From: Mucor racemosus
Taxonomy: Eukaryota > Mucoromycota > Mucoromycetes > Mucorales > Mucoraceae
Reading direction: 5' to 3'
DNA: 64,000 nucleotides
Assembly: GCA_027405735.1 (NCBI GenBank)
Contig: JAPEHQ010000001.1
Location: 1,798,001 to 1,862,000, forward strand
A model generated the notes under the pieces. It ran no database searches. It worked only from the letters and a program-made list of their open reading frames with translations, and was not told where the DNA came from. The position numbers and the translations under genes are program-made. Below, in pieces: positions 53,619 to 64,000 of this stretch. Each line of letters opens with the position of its first letter. Position 1 is the first letter of the stretch.

Positions 53619-54016
53619 TGATATATCAGAAGTTTACCCAGATGTAGAAATCCAGGAACAACTATTGAAATCCAACATGGCATGACATTTAGTAACTCGT
53701 ACTAAATGTCATACATAACCAATAGCATTAACAGTGACAATCAGGAACCTTCAGGAACACCTGGCAACAATGAAACATAAGCAATCCTACATCTTATCCA
53801 AATGATACAATCACATATTTCCAATTCCACAAATTCCATTGTATATGATTTGTTCCCAAATCATATCAAGTACCTCAATACCCGGCAATTAATTAATAGT
53901 ATTAATAATTATTTAACTATTTAGAAAACATATAAATATGAAGCATCAATGAATTAATAAAATGTATTATCTTTTTTTAGCAGAGTATTTTTATATTAGT
54001 ATCTTTTGATATAACA
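53619..54016. mobile_element. Solo LTR, 5-bp target duplication AATGG
   Basis: 398 bp with TG...CA ends (TGATATATCAG ... GATATAACA), flanked by AATGG at 53614-53618 and 54017-54021. It is closely similar to 39468-39868. It is not related to the Ty3/gypsy LTR at 42593. Solo LTRs arise by recombination between the two LTRs of an element. Confidence 0.88.
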
Positions 54017-55522
54017 AATGGCAGCTCTATTATCTCATTACGCTCAATTACTGTCTCTCTAGTCAAAAAATGATGTCTATTTTTTATAACAAATATGAAT
54101 GAGGTTCATGAATATCTGATCTTTGATTGACCTGTCCCTTTTTTTTAAAGAAAAAACCATCTTTTTTGTAACATATTATTAGAAAGCATCCGCTGTCCCT
54201 CCTCTTTACTCATTTGAACACACAAACGATTATGTGCATGAGGCAAAATGGTCTCCTACACATTCCTCCATGTTTGGTGGTATTGTAGATGAAACCGACC
54301 AATTTAATTTACTGAATTTTACAATAATAATCTTGAATCAAGTTGGTACAGCATTGTAAATTCTTGAAAAAGTTCTCAGGTATTATAAAATCTCTTATTT
54401 TTAAGACTTACAAGGCTTATAAGCGGAATATTAATTTCAAAAATCATTCTTGCCCAGATCATGAATTTTGACATTTTCTGAATTTTTTTTCTGATTTTAC
54501 AAATTTAGAGTTAGTTATTCTACCAGTTATAAAAACAAAAATATACACACATACAAAATCTAGCGCTTTATTTGCTCAATAAAAAATAAAAATTGTTTTC
54601 ATAGCAAAATATTACGTGAAAATTCTTTAACTAGAAAATCGTTTTTGGGCCAAAAGTGCAAATTTTTGTTACTCAACGTTTGATATTAAGCTTTTATAAA
54701 ATGTATAATAGATATAGCTACAATTTTCTCTCACAATATAGTATATTTAAGCGTTGATTTTGGTATCAAAATTTGATTTTTCTGTTTTTTGAATAAAATC
54801 ATGAGTATTGCTAAGGATAAAATGAGCGCCGAAAATGTCCGCTACAAAAACTGAATTTTCAGACTCTACGTGGTTAAATTCAAAAAAAAACGAAAGCAAA
54901 TACTTTTATTTAAAACTTGGATATACAGTATCATAGTATAAAAGAGTTAGTAGTTCAATCTCGTTACACTCACTTACGGTGTCGCCCTGAGGGCTTTTTT
55001 ATGTTGCATTTTTTTGCACATAATAGCTTTTTAATCTCGCTACGCTTGTTTTTGCTATAGCCGTTTGATCTTGCTATCCAATTGCATTTTATTATCTGAA
55101 GTTAATATGTTTCATACAGTGCATATTTTGTCTCGCTACGCTCGTTTCTGTAATTTGTTTTACAATAAATGCTTTAAATTAACTGTCTTTGATCTCACTG
55201 CGCTCGTTTTTGCAATGTGTATTATTATGATTAAGTATTAAAAATAGCTGTTTGATCTCGCTACATGTATGCTCAATTACGGCAAAAACATCACCCTGTG
55301 AACTCTTTTTTGAGAGCTTTTTCTTAAATAATTAACGTATTATATATAATAATAGATGTATATTCTCGCTAAAATCAATGATGGCGTCGCCCTGCAAACT
55401 CGCTTTTATAGTTTTTTAATAAATGTATTATATGACCGACAGCTCTATCTCGTTACACTCGACGACTGTCTCTCTAATCGAAAAATATATGTTTTTATGG
55501 TGTTGATTTAATGTAACAGATA
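54017..55522. repeat. Repeat DNA with an array of CTCGCTACGCTCG-type motifs
   Basis: About 54,331-55,010 is directly repeated at about 58,949-59,640. From about 54,025 to 55,470 short units reading YYGATCTCGYTACRCTCG, followed by GTTTTTGC or GCGTCGCCCT...CTCGCTTTTT, recur about eight times at irregular spacing (near 54,028; 54,957; 55,035; 55,127; 55,193; 55,254; 55,383; 55,448). No ORF. Confidence 0.65.
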
Positions 55523-57158
55523 CAGTGAGTCGCAAAACCCTTTCAATGATTTGGAAATTTGAATGAAAATAACCATAACTTTCTCAATTTCAGTCGGAGA
55601 TACACTAAATTTCTATTTTAAGTAATTCAAACGTTTTTAAATTATTTTCAAAAAGTCCGATCTAATTAATTAAAGTTCCGCAAAAACTATGCAAGTTTAA
55701 AAAAAGGTACATCATTGAAAGGGTTTTGCACGCACAGGCTTAAAATTACAATTTTGTAACCCCTAACTTGTACATTAACGCTGGATATCTTATAAAACAG
55801 AGAAATATGCGGAAAATATATGAGATGTTTTTCAATTTTTACCCTGCCTTTTTCACTAGTAGTTTCAAGCAAAATCATCAAGATGAAAACTGTATCGGAT
55901 GCCAAACGTAATGACGTTATCTCTCTGTTAAATTCAGGCCATACCGTTTCGAAAATTGCTCGTCATGTAGCTGTTAGTCAAGCCACAGTATGTCGTATTG
56001 AAAAAAAGGCCTGTCCTGACCGAGAAAAACTTAAAGGAGACCGACCATCTAAGCTGACTACTGCGGATATGAGATATTGTGTCCATAAAATCACCAAAGG
56101 TGGCTTGGATAATGCGTTACAAGCCAAAAAAGAGCTTTATCGTAATGTACACGTTAATGGCAGTGCGAATACTGTACTAGGGCTCTTCGGGATAATGGTT
56201 TAGTCGCATTACCTAAGATAAAAAAGCCAGAAATTAGTGATGAAAATGCAAAGGATCGCCTCCGCTGATGTAAAAACAGAATTGATTGGACTTTGGATGA
56301 CTGAAACCGTGTTATATCTACTGATGAGGCTAGAATTAATTGTTTTAACTTGGATGATCGAATTTGGTGCTGGAAAAGAGACAGCGAGGAGATAAAACCT
56401 AAGCATACCAAAAAACAAGAAAAATGGAGATGGTCGTATCATGATTTGGAGCTCTATTTCTTGGTCTGGTGTCGTTTGGTTGTCCAAGGTCGAAGGTAAT
56501 ATAAACTCCAACCTATACAGAACTATTATTGATGATGATGTGGAGAAATCCATTGGCGATATGTGTCAAAAATTGAAGTTGCGTCGTAATTAGGTTATCC
56601 TTCAACAAGACAACGATTCTAAGCACACCTCTAATTTAATGAAAGAAGACTTCAAAACAAAAAAATATGAAGTAATGTCATGGCCAGCGCAATTTCCAGT
56701 CCTTAATCTCATTGAAAATATGTGGAGGTTATTGAAAATCCGCCTAAACGAATACGATACATCTCCAAAAGGGATGAATGATATTTGGGACAGAACTCAA
56801 GAGATTTGGTATGACAACATAACAGTTGGGGAATATCAAAAAGTTATTTCGAGTATGCCTCATTGTGTAAAAGCTTGTATTAAAGCAAAAAGTTACGGTA
56901 TTGATTATTGACTGCATTTAAATAAGCTTCAATTTTTTTTTAATAATGCGTGCAAAACCCTTTCAATGATGTACCTTTTTTTAAACTTGCATAGTTTTTG
57001 CGGAACTTTAATTAATTAGATCGGACTTTTTGAAAATAATTTAAAAACGTTTGAATTACTTAAAATAGAAATTTAGTGTATCTCCGACTGAAATTGAGAA
57101 AGTTATGGTTATTTTCATTCAAATTTCCAAATCATTGAAAGGGTTTTGCGACTCACTG
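55523..57158. mobile_element. Tc1/mariner element, family 2, about 212-bp TIRs
   Basis: 1,636 bp bounded by CAGTGAGTCGCAAAACCCTT and its inverse, flanked by TA. TIRs run about 55523-55735 and 56948-57158 and are nearly identical. It contains a plus-strand transposase that is broken. A lone TIR of the same family lies at 41530-41714. Confidence 0.92.
55883..56911 (+). pseudogene. Tc1/mariner transposase, disrupted
   Basis: The N-terminal HTH domain starts at 55883 (MKTVSDAKRNDVISLLNSGH, then ATVCRIEKKA). The middle is split by frameshifts and stops between about 56,150 and 56,600 but still shows VISTDEARINC (first catalytic Asp region) and LQQDND-KHTSNL (second). The last frame, 56639-56911, has FPVLNLIENMWRLLK (catalytic Glu) and a normal C-terminus. 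At least two frame breaks make it non-functional. Confidence 0.88.
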
Positions 57159-60100
57159 TATTAATAAGTCTTTATTCAATGAAGATTCCGACAATTTTCA
57201 CTGGCCTGTCCTTCTTTTTAAAAAGTAACATTTAATTTGTAGTAGTATCATTACGGCCGATATATGCTTTCCATGGGCATAGCGATCTGCACAGATGGGC
57301 AGAATAAAAACTTTTATACAGATCAGGCAGCCCAGATGATGAGCAGAGCAGTGAGATCAAAGTTTTTTAACCAATTTACTAACGTATATCAATCATAATA
57401 CAATTATTAATAATAAAGATAATGTGAATGGTTTAAAGCAGATGTGAGTTACTCTGATTCAACAAAATTGATTTATTGACGAGATATATTGATTTGAAAT
57501 TCGGGGTTTGAAAGAATTCTGCACATGCTCTTCTTTTGGGGACCAAATGGGAACAACGAAAACAACATGCTTGGCAACACTAGAAGTATTTATGCCTTTG
57601 TAGATTTCTGTTTGCAACACACAAAATCGACTGACGATTGTTTTTCTTTTTACTTCCCCACTCTTTTCTGGGCTCTTTTAATTATATTTAAAACTACAAC
57701 AAAAAGACCAATATTTTTTATAAACTGAAATTAAGTAGCAGGTACAAGTGTATATGTTTTTTTTATTGTTTATTTGGAAATGAATTATTAACAGTTGATG
57801 TTAAGGGCACTTTATAATATTATTTTTTTCGAAAAAGAAATAATCCAAGACTTAGTCACTTTGTTCCATCATCTACGTTATAATCAATGCTTCTTCGGTC
57901 TAAAGTCAATATATACCTGGAGAAAAACTGGTGATTATAAAAGTATGTATAGCATTATTATTCACTTGATTTGAATGAATGAATTAATAAACTCATGTTA
58001 ATATATCTAGTAGTTTGTTGTATTCCACCACCTACTAGTATCATACATTATCACCTTCTACAGTATAAATACATCTTACAATCTATTGACTACGACATGT
58101 ATTGAAGTGCAAGTCTTGATATCGGATATAAGAAACACCTAGCGTGCCAAGTTTAATCCAGTAATTACCAAGAACGCTTGAACCTCGATTATGACACCAT
58201 ACTATTTCATCCCAGCGGTTAATCAATCAAGTAGCTATCAAACCAACATCCAAGCACATTTAGCGCAGCATTGAAACAAGACAACTCACAAGCTCTGCAA
58301 GAACAATTAAATTATGATTGATCCATTTCAATCCATAGATTATTATCAAACAGATCCAATGGTTCAATAGTGCTTTTAATTACATCTCAGGATCTTAATG
58401 TCAAATCAATATAAAAGGCCATACTTTTATATCTAAATAAACGAGATTTTGTTTATATTATACAGTTGAAGAACTGATTCATTACCCGTTATTTTATAAT
58501 TGTATTCTTTTTTAAGTATTATTTATCAATCCTGAAAATATACGACATAGTTTCCAAAGAAATATTTGTTTCTGTTTAATGACCAACAGCCAAGAAGAGG
58601 AAAACAAGATGTTATCTTGGATACCACTACCAACTATCAAAGGCACACCATAATTATTACTTATTCGCTTGTTATTAATAATTGATTTCACTAATAAATC
58701 AATTTTTATTGGTCAAAAGTAAGTTTGCTCTGGTAAAGCATTGAATAAATTGGCTTGGGACACAGACGGCAAAAAGGTGGCAATAGGTTCCAATGATGGC
58801 CATGTTTTTGTTTATGATATTGGAGAGGTAAGAGTAAAAAAAACTTAATGTAAATCATCTCTAGTGCCATAATTATAAAGTAAGGCTATATTATAATCAA
58901 ATAAACTACCACACAATATTAGCATGTATAAAGATCTACAGTAATAAGCTTGCATCAAGTGGGTACAGCACCGTAAATTCTTGAAAAAGTTCTGAAGTAT
59001 TATAAACTCTCTTATTTTTAAGTCTTACAAGGCTTATAAGCGGAATATTAATTTAGAAAATTATTCTTGTCCAGATCATCAATTTTGACATTTTTAAATT
59101 TTTTTTTCTGGTTTTGCAAATCTAGAGTTAATTATACTACCAATTATTAAAACAAAAAATATACACATATAAAGAATTTAGCGCTCTATTTGCTCAATAA
59201 AAAACAACAAACATTTTGATTGCAAAATATTACACAAAAATTCTTTAATCAAAAAACCGTTTTTGGGCCAAAAATGCTAAGTTTCATTACTTAACATTTA
59301 ATATTAAGCTTTTATAAAATGTATATTAGTTATGGCTACAATTTTCTCCCACAATGTAGTATATTTAAACGTTGATTTTGGTATCAAAATTTGATTTTTC
59401 TGTTTTTTGATCAAAATCATGAGTGTTGGTAAGGGTAAAACGAGTCCCCAAAAATGTCCGCTACAAAATCTGAATTTTCAGACTGTACGTGGTTATATAT
59501 AAGAAAAGTTTAAAAAAGCGCTTTTTTTTTATTTAAAACTTAGATATATACCGTAGTATAAGAGAGTTAGCTGTTCAATCTTGCTATGCCTAATTACGGC
59601 GTCGCTCTACGGGATCGCTTTTGCAATTTTTTAATGAATCTATGATATGACAGCCGGTTTTTCTGGTAGAAAATGCATTTTCCTATGATAAAAGATATTG
59701 CCTATTTTGCTTAGTTTATGGGTTGATGCGCTGCAATGCTGCTTTTACATTGGCTGAAATGTGCAATTTAGCAGGGTTTTAATTGCGCTAAAGAATGTAA
59801 AGCCTTGAAAATCCTTTTCTACGTGCGTTGTTTCTCTCCTTTTGTTTTCACATTCCAAGGATATTATTTACCGTTTGATAAGGTATATCAGACTATCAAG
59901 CTGGTATTCTTTTCTTGTATCTGAATACGTATTCTAACATAAGGGATCAATTAATGTTTTTAATATAATAGGTAGCAGTTGTTATATTAAAGACTGATAT
60001 TTCCATTTATCTGCATTCTAAGATCAAATATCATTATTTACTACTGTATTTTTGGACGTATTTCTTGATTACCAGATTAAATCGAAGGCAATGATATTTA

Positions 60101-60534
60101 TATCTATTCAATGAAAAGCTAGAACTGGCTACAAACTCACGAAATGTTCCAGAAAAGTCATAAAATTTCAAATGATATAGAAACACAAAAAAAACAATCT
60201 AATATCTTGTTTAATAACCATAGTTTTGATCGTAGTTACTGTTATGCTTGAAAACAAATATTTTTACAGCTGACAATTGTAAACTAAAATAGTAGTAAGT
60301 TTAAAGAAGGTTAGTTTGTTTAAGTTTTATGAGTGATAAAGTAACATTTATAATCTTAGGTTTGTCTTGCGGTATAAATTTAAGCAGTAAGTGCGATTTA
60401 AGTTTATGCTCGAGCAAAAACCATTGTTGCTGCAAATATTACAGCTACAAACATATTTACAAATGATGATAATCATAAATATATTGGCTGTTGAACTGTA
60501 TTGCTCTACTATATCAACAACCTATTAAATTGTA
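57159..60534. repeat. Repeat DNA, no intact gene
   Basis: About 58,010-58,555 is the inverted relative of parts of 35,570-38,965. 58,718-58,828 is a dynein intermediate-chain exon relic (listed separately). About 58,949-59,640 is the direct repeat of 54,331-55,010, including one more GATCTTGCTATGCCTAATTACGGCGTCG-type motif near 59,577. The ORF at 57525-57728 has no recognisable features. 59,650-60,534 shows nothing I can name. Confidence 0.6.
58718..58828 (+). pseudogene. Single exon relic of a cytoplasmic dynein intermediate chain (WD40)
   Basis: The plus-strand frame reads SGKALNKLAWDTDGKKVAIG, then SNDGHVFVYDIGE, ending at a GTAAGA donor-like site (about 58,829). This matches the last WD repeat of cytoplasmic dynein intermediate chains (NK-x-x-WD-x-x-DGR...GSSDG-x-x-x-VYDIGE). 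No neighbouring exon could be found, and it lies between two transposon-derived repeats, so it looks like a captured or left-over fragment. Confidence 0.55.
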
Positions 60535-61918
60535 TTGTTTATAATCTATATTATTAATAATGAAAGCAAATGTAATTTAAAAACACATTCCAATAAAAAA
60601 TTCAAGAGAACGGCACGATGCTCATGTACAAACCAATTTGTGCGCATACGATCAGCTCATTATGTTCATGGTCAGATTTCTTATTATACACAAATAGGGA
60701 TAATGATATGCTTATGGGCAATTCTACTATTATGCACACATGGGATTACTGTCATACACATGGACAGAATCTATAATTTTGCACTTACAGGGGCTTAGTA
60801 TTGCGCTCGTGTGTATTTTCTTTTGTTGTGCCCGTGTGCATCTTGTTATCTTTTTAGCCATATTCAGTGGTGGGCACAACAGCTCAGGCTATAATGTGCA
60901 GTCCACCTGGGCACAACGAAGTCATCCTGTGCAGCACAGGTCAGCCGTAGTGTATATTTTACGCCAGGAGATTATATCAATCTCAAAGCTAAAATATGTA
61001 CTAAATCATTTAATAAAAATAAAGGAAAAGAACTGTTACAGTATAAAATGATAAAGTACACTAAAACTAAAGAGCTTTATGATAAGATCGAAACATCTTC
61101 TTTTATATTTACATTCTCTAGTCATATGACTAATTTAAAATGAGTTTATTTATGTATATAAATATCCAATCATGTCTAGGTGGTGACACACATTAGTAGT
61201 TCCATATTCCTCAATACGTACAGTATAAACTGAGCTTTATAATACAGTATAATACATGGCAATGTAGAACTTATCATATCAAAATGTGCCATAAACTTAA
61301 TCAAGTAATGTACACGGCTTGTGGACCCAAAAGTATATAAGATAAAGGGTTAGCATCGTTGTTTGTATCACCGAAATTTGATTTCTCATCAACAGCAACC
61401 ACATGTGAAATCTGGACGACTAGCACATCCTCAGCTTTACGGTCTGTTATAAAATCAATGTATGGGGCAGCAGCGTACGCTGAACATAGTGATTTTTTCG
61501 TCATTTCTTTTCAAGATATGTCGATTATTTAGAGGCGTTGGTAGATTTAACCCGTTTTTAGCATCGCTTTTTCTAATATTTTCCAGTTCCTTTCCAACAC
61601 TCAGCTTCCTCTTTACTGCCTTTATTGCGGGATCTTCTGAAATATATTTATTATTATTAGTATTTATACATTCATTTGAAAATCAATGAGGTCATCTATC
61701 ATAATTTTTTCACCAAATCATTGATAATTACAACTGCTTCATTTTTTTTTCAGTATATCAAGGGACGTGGCCGCTTTGATGGTTTTTGCGGTATCTAATT
61801 TTTCTTTAATTCAGTTTATGTTTTATGCTTTTAAATGTTGGTGGTGTGCATAATATATTGTATCTTATGTTCCAGATTGAGAGATAGAGTAAAATGCAGA
61901 AAATTTAGAGTAATATTA
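60535..61918. other. Palindrome-rich spacer and possible gene relic
   Basis: 60,825-60,940 holds GTTGTGCCC facing two copies of GGGCACAAC and the palindrome CCTGTGCAGCACAGG. On the minus strand about 61,660-61,301 there are two protein-like frames: EDPAIKAVKRKLSVGKELEN continuing HILKRNDEK, then after a frame change FITDRKAEDVLVVQISHVVA. They look like one broken unknown gene. On the plus strand a TTTTTTTCAG acceptor-like site at about 61,754 precedes a short frame YIKGRGRFDGFCGI-stop. No full model is possible. Confidence 0.35.
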
Positions 61919-62125
61919 CACTATGGGAAAATAATGAAAATAATGGATTTTTTAATTTTTAACATTATTTAACTAGGGAAACCATGATAACATTACAATA
62001 ATGTGAATAAATAATATTATTCAATTGCATTTACGTACATTAATTAATATTAACATGGATTTTTTACGTTATATAAAATAATTTAACATATTTTATTATA
62101 TTTTATTATTATTTTTCCCGTAGTG
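61919..62125. mobile_element. MITE with CACTATGGG ends, TTA target duplication
   Basis: 207 bp from CACTATGGGAAAATAAT to ATTATTTTTCCCGTAGTG (inverted ends of about 20 bp), flanked by TTA on both sides (61916-61918, 62126-62128). The ends resemble the MITE at 40627-40773 (CACTATGAAG). It lies at the border of the repeat beginning AGTGCAAGAAAAATG. Confidence 0.8.
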
Positions 62126-64000
62126 TTAGTGCAAGAAAAATGTATAATTTAATAATGGAATTTGTTAAATTAAATCGCATACAAAAACTGAAGAGAATCT
62201 TTATTTAATATCAATAATTTCTCGTATTTATATACAAACTTTGTATTACAATTTTATCCATCATTAGATCAATACTTATATACATTATTAACAATATAGC
62301 ATATTTGAGGGAGCATATTTCATACAACTAAAATATTTATAATGTCTCGCATATCCCACATTCCAGACCATTTTTCAATCGAATTAGAGCATGTAGGAAT
62401 GCTACTATCCCAGATTAGTTAGCTCAAGTTTACAATAAGGATTACAACTCAAAAGGCTCGTCATTTTACAAATTACTACAATAATCTGTGGACGCAGCAG
62501 AGATCGTATGCTCTTCCATTAATATAACTACTCACTATTAATAGGTTTTTAAGCAGTGTAGTAGTAGCTAACAAATGTGAGTTGATTAATCTAAAAATAA
62601 TCTTTTTTTAGTACACAATTGGCTTGATTAGATTACACAAGTGATACAATATTTATTAAGAATTTATGAGAGACCCAAGGTCAGTCTCAAGCTTAAAAAA
62701 GTAAATGAAAATTCAAAAGAGTCAAAAAGACGGCCAGTCTTTCACACACTTTAGTCTGACTGTATAGTCTTTTAGTTAGTGGTGAGTCTGTAAACGGTAC
62801 TATCATATTAATACCTTTTAATATTGAGACTTAACTTGTTTTGAAGCGTTCTATGGCATATATCAGTATGAAAAATTCTGAGCCCTTCTTTTTTCATTTT
62901 ATTTTTTCTTTGACATTTTTGTAGTAGATTTCAAAATATTCGTTAAACTGAACAGTATTTTTTCTTTTTCTACATTTATGCCATTAGCTTTGTTGAATTC
63001 TATCGAATGCAATTTAACTCTTTTCAAAACATTGATTTTTCGTGGATAGCCTCAAAAATCTGTAAAAAACGATATCATTGCATTCTGCTTCAATTTTTCC
63101 TTTGTATATACCCATCCCAAAATTCTGAGTTTAAAAATGCCAAAATATTGTTTCCTTTATGGAAAATGCAGCCAAACGGTTCAGCAATGGACCGATCGAT
63201 AGATAATTTTGCTGTGCATCATTTCAATTACTTATATTTGAAACATGCTTATGAAAAGTAATGTATGTATTCAAAAAACTTCCAAATTCAATCATATTTT
63301 ATGCAACATTAACGTAAGAAATTTGTATGGATTGTAATTAAGTAGACGTAGAATCCAAAACTGTACAAAAACCATCTAATACACTGCGTTTATTTACATT
63401 GCAGTTTATGAGTTATTAAACGAATTTGTTTTTGAATCATTTTTCGATCAAGTTGTCAAATCTATTTTAGAGCTCCGATAACATATAGTTAAAGCTGTAA
63501 TGTGAATTATTATTTTGATTATCTCGACGAAAAATCAATGTTTTCCGCTGAAACAAAAATTCCAGAGTAGCTTTCAGTTGAACCTACCTTTTTAACACAA
63601 ACAATTAAGATCTCAATTATGGGGTTCCAATCTTACAATCGCTTTTAGGCCAATGCGCTTATATTCTGCTATCAACCTTTTTATTTTAGAGTTCAATGAG
63701 GTCGATGACATTGTTGCAAATCACGTAGATAATAGCAAGCAGTTTCTTTTTAATTGTTATTACCTAAGTAAAAAACAAATGATCTTGAACCCTCCAAAAC
63801 TATATTACATTTTCAGATTCTAGTTCAGAAGTAACACAAAGAACAAATAATCATACACAAAATTTACCAAACTTTATAATTATTGATTTAATTTCTCATT
63901 ATTTTATTTTACAGCTCATACCAAAAGAACAACAGATTCAATTACTATAAATACAATATAGCCGAATATTGACAGGATCAATACCTAAACCTTTATTTAA
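62126..64000. repeat. Repeat DNA to the window end
   Basis: About 62,130-62,510 is a diverged relative of 53,040-53,470. About 62,835-63,600 is the third, most decayed copy of the 1.1-kb dispersed repeat (compare 693-1795). About 63,755-63,995 is a diverged copy of 49,455-49,690. No gene. The ORF at 63007-63261 lies inside the repeat and is not supported. Confidence 0.65.

Overview
This is nuclear DNA of an early-diverging filamentous fungus, most likely Mucoromycota (Mucorales-like). The reasons are very AT-rich spacers, many short introns (about 45-75 nt) with GTAAGT-like donors and TAG/CAG acceptors, and fungal gene types: TIM13, a TPS-TPP fusion protein, a Sar1/Gap1-type RasGAP, cystinosin and ribosomal eL8. 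The organism assignment is inference; no species marker was used. Exon structures below were read by hand from splice sites and frame continuity.

Region 1 (1-33.7 kb) is host-gene-rich. In order: the 3' end of a coiled-coil protein; an NAD(P)-binding Rossmann protein; a small CRIB-domain protein whose Cdc42/Rac-binding motif forms only after splicing; TIM13; a three-exon gene of about 1,172 codons that looks like a eukaryotic TnpB homologue (Fanzor-like); a trehalose-6-phosphate synthase/phosphatase; a THUMP/Tan1-like protein; a PLP class IV enzyme (aminodeoxychorismate lyase type); eL8; a RasGAP; a nine-exon cystinosin; a probable catalytically dead alpha/beta hydrolase; a mitochondrial PPR-like protein; and a Ser/Thr-rich tail-anchored protein. 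These are single housekeeping or signalling genes with no operon-like logic. The TPS and Tan1-like genes are divergent and share a promoter interval.

Region 2 (33.7-64 kb) is gene-poor and built almost wholly from repeats. It has an apparently intact, recent Ty3/gypsy retrotransposon (one difference seen between its 335-bp LTRs) sitting about 10 bp upstream of a tRNA-Glu(UUC) gene, an intact DDE transposase ORF, two decayed Tc1/mariner elements with TIRs of about 210 bp, solo and fragmentary LTRs, several MITE-like elements (one with an empty site present in the window), dispersed diverged repeats, an odd array of CTCGCTACGCTCG motifs, and relic pieces of coding sequence, including one dynein intermediate chain exon.

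The most interesting candidate system is the Fanzor-like gene at 6,732-10,381. The tRNA-targeting-like position of the Ty3/gypsy element is second. No CRISPR array, bacterial operon or rRNA operon is present; one heavily decayed LSU rRNA 3' fragment is.
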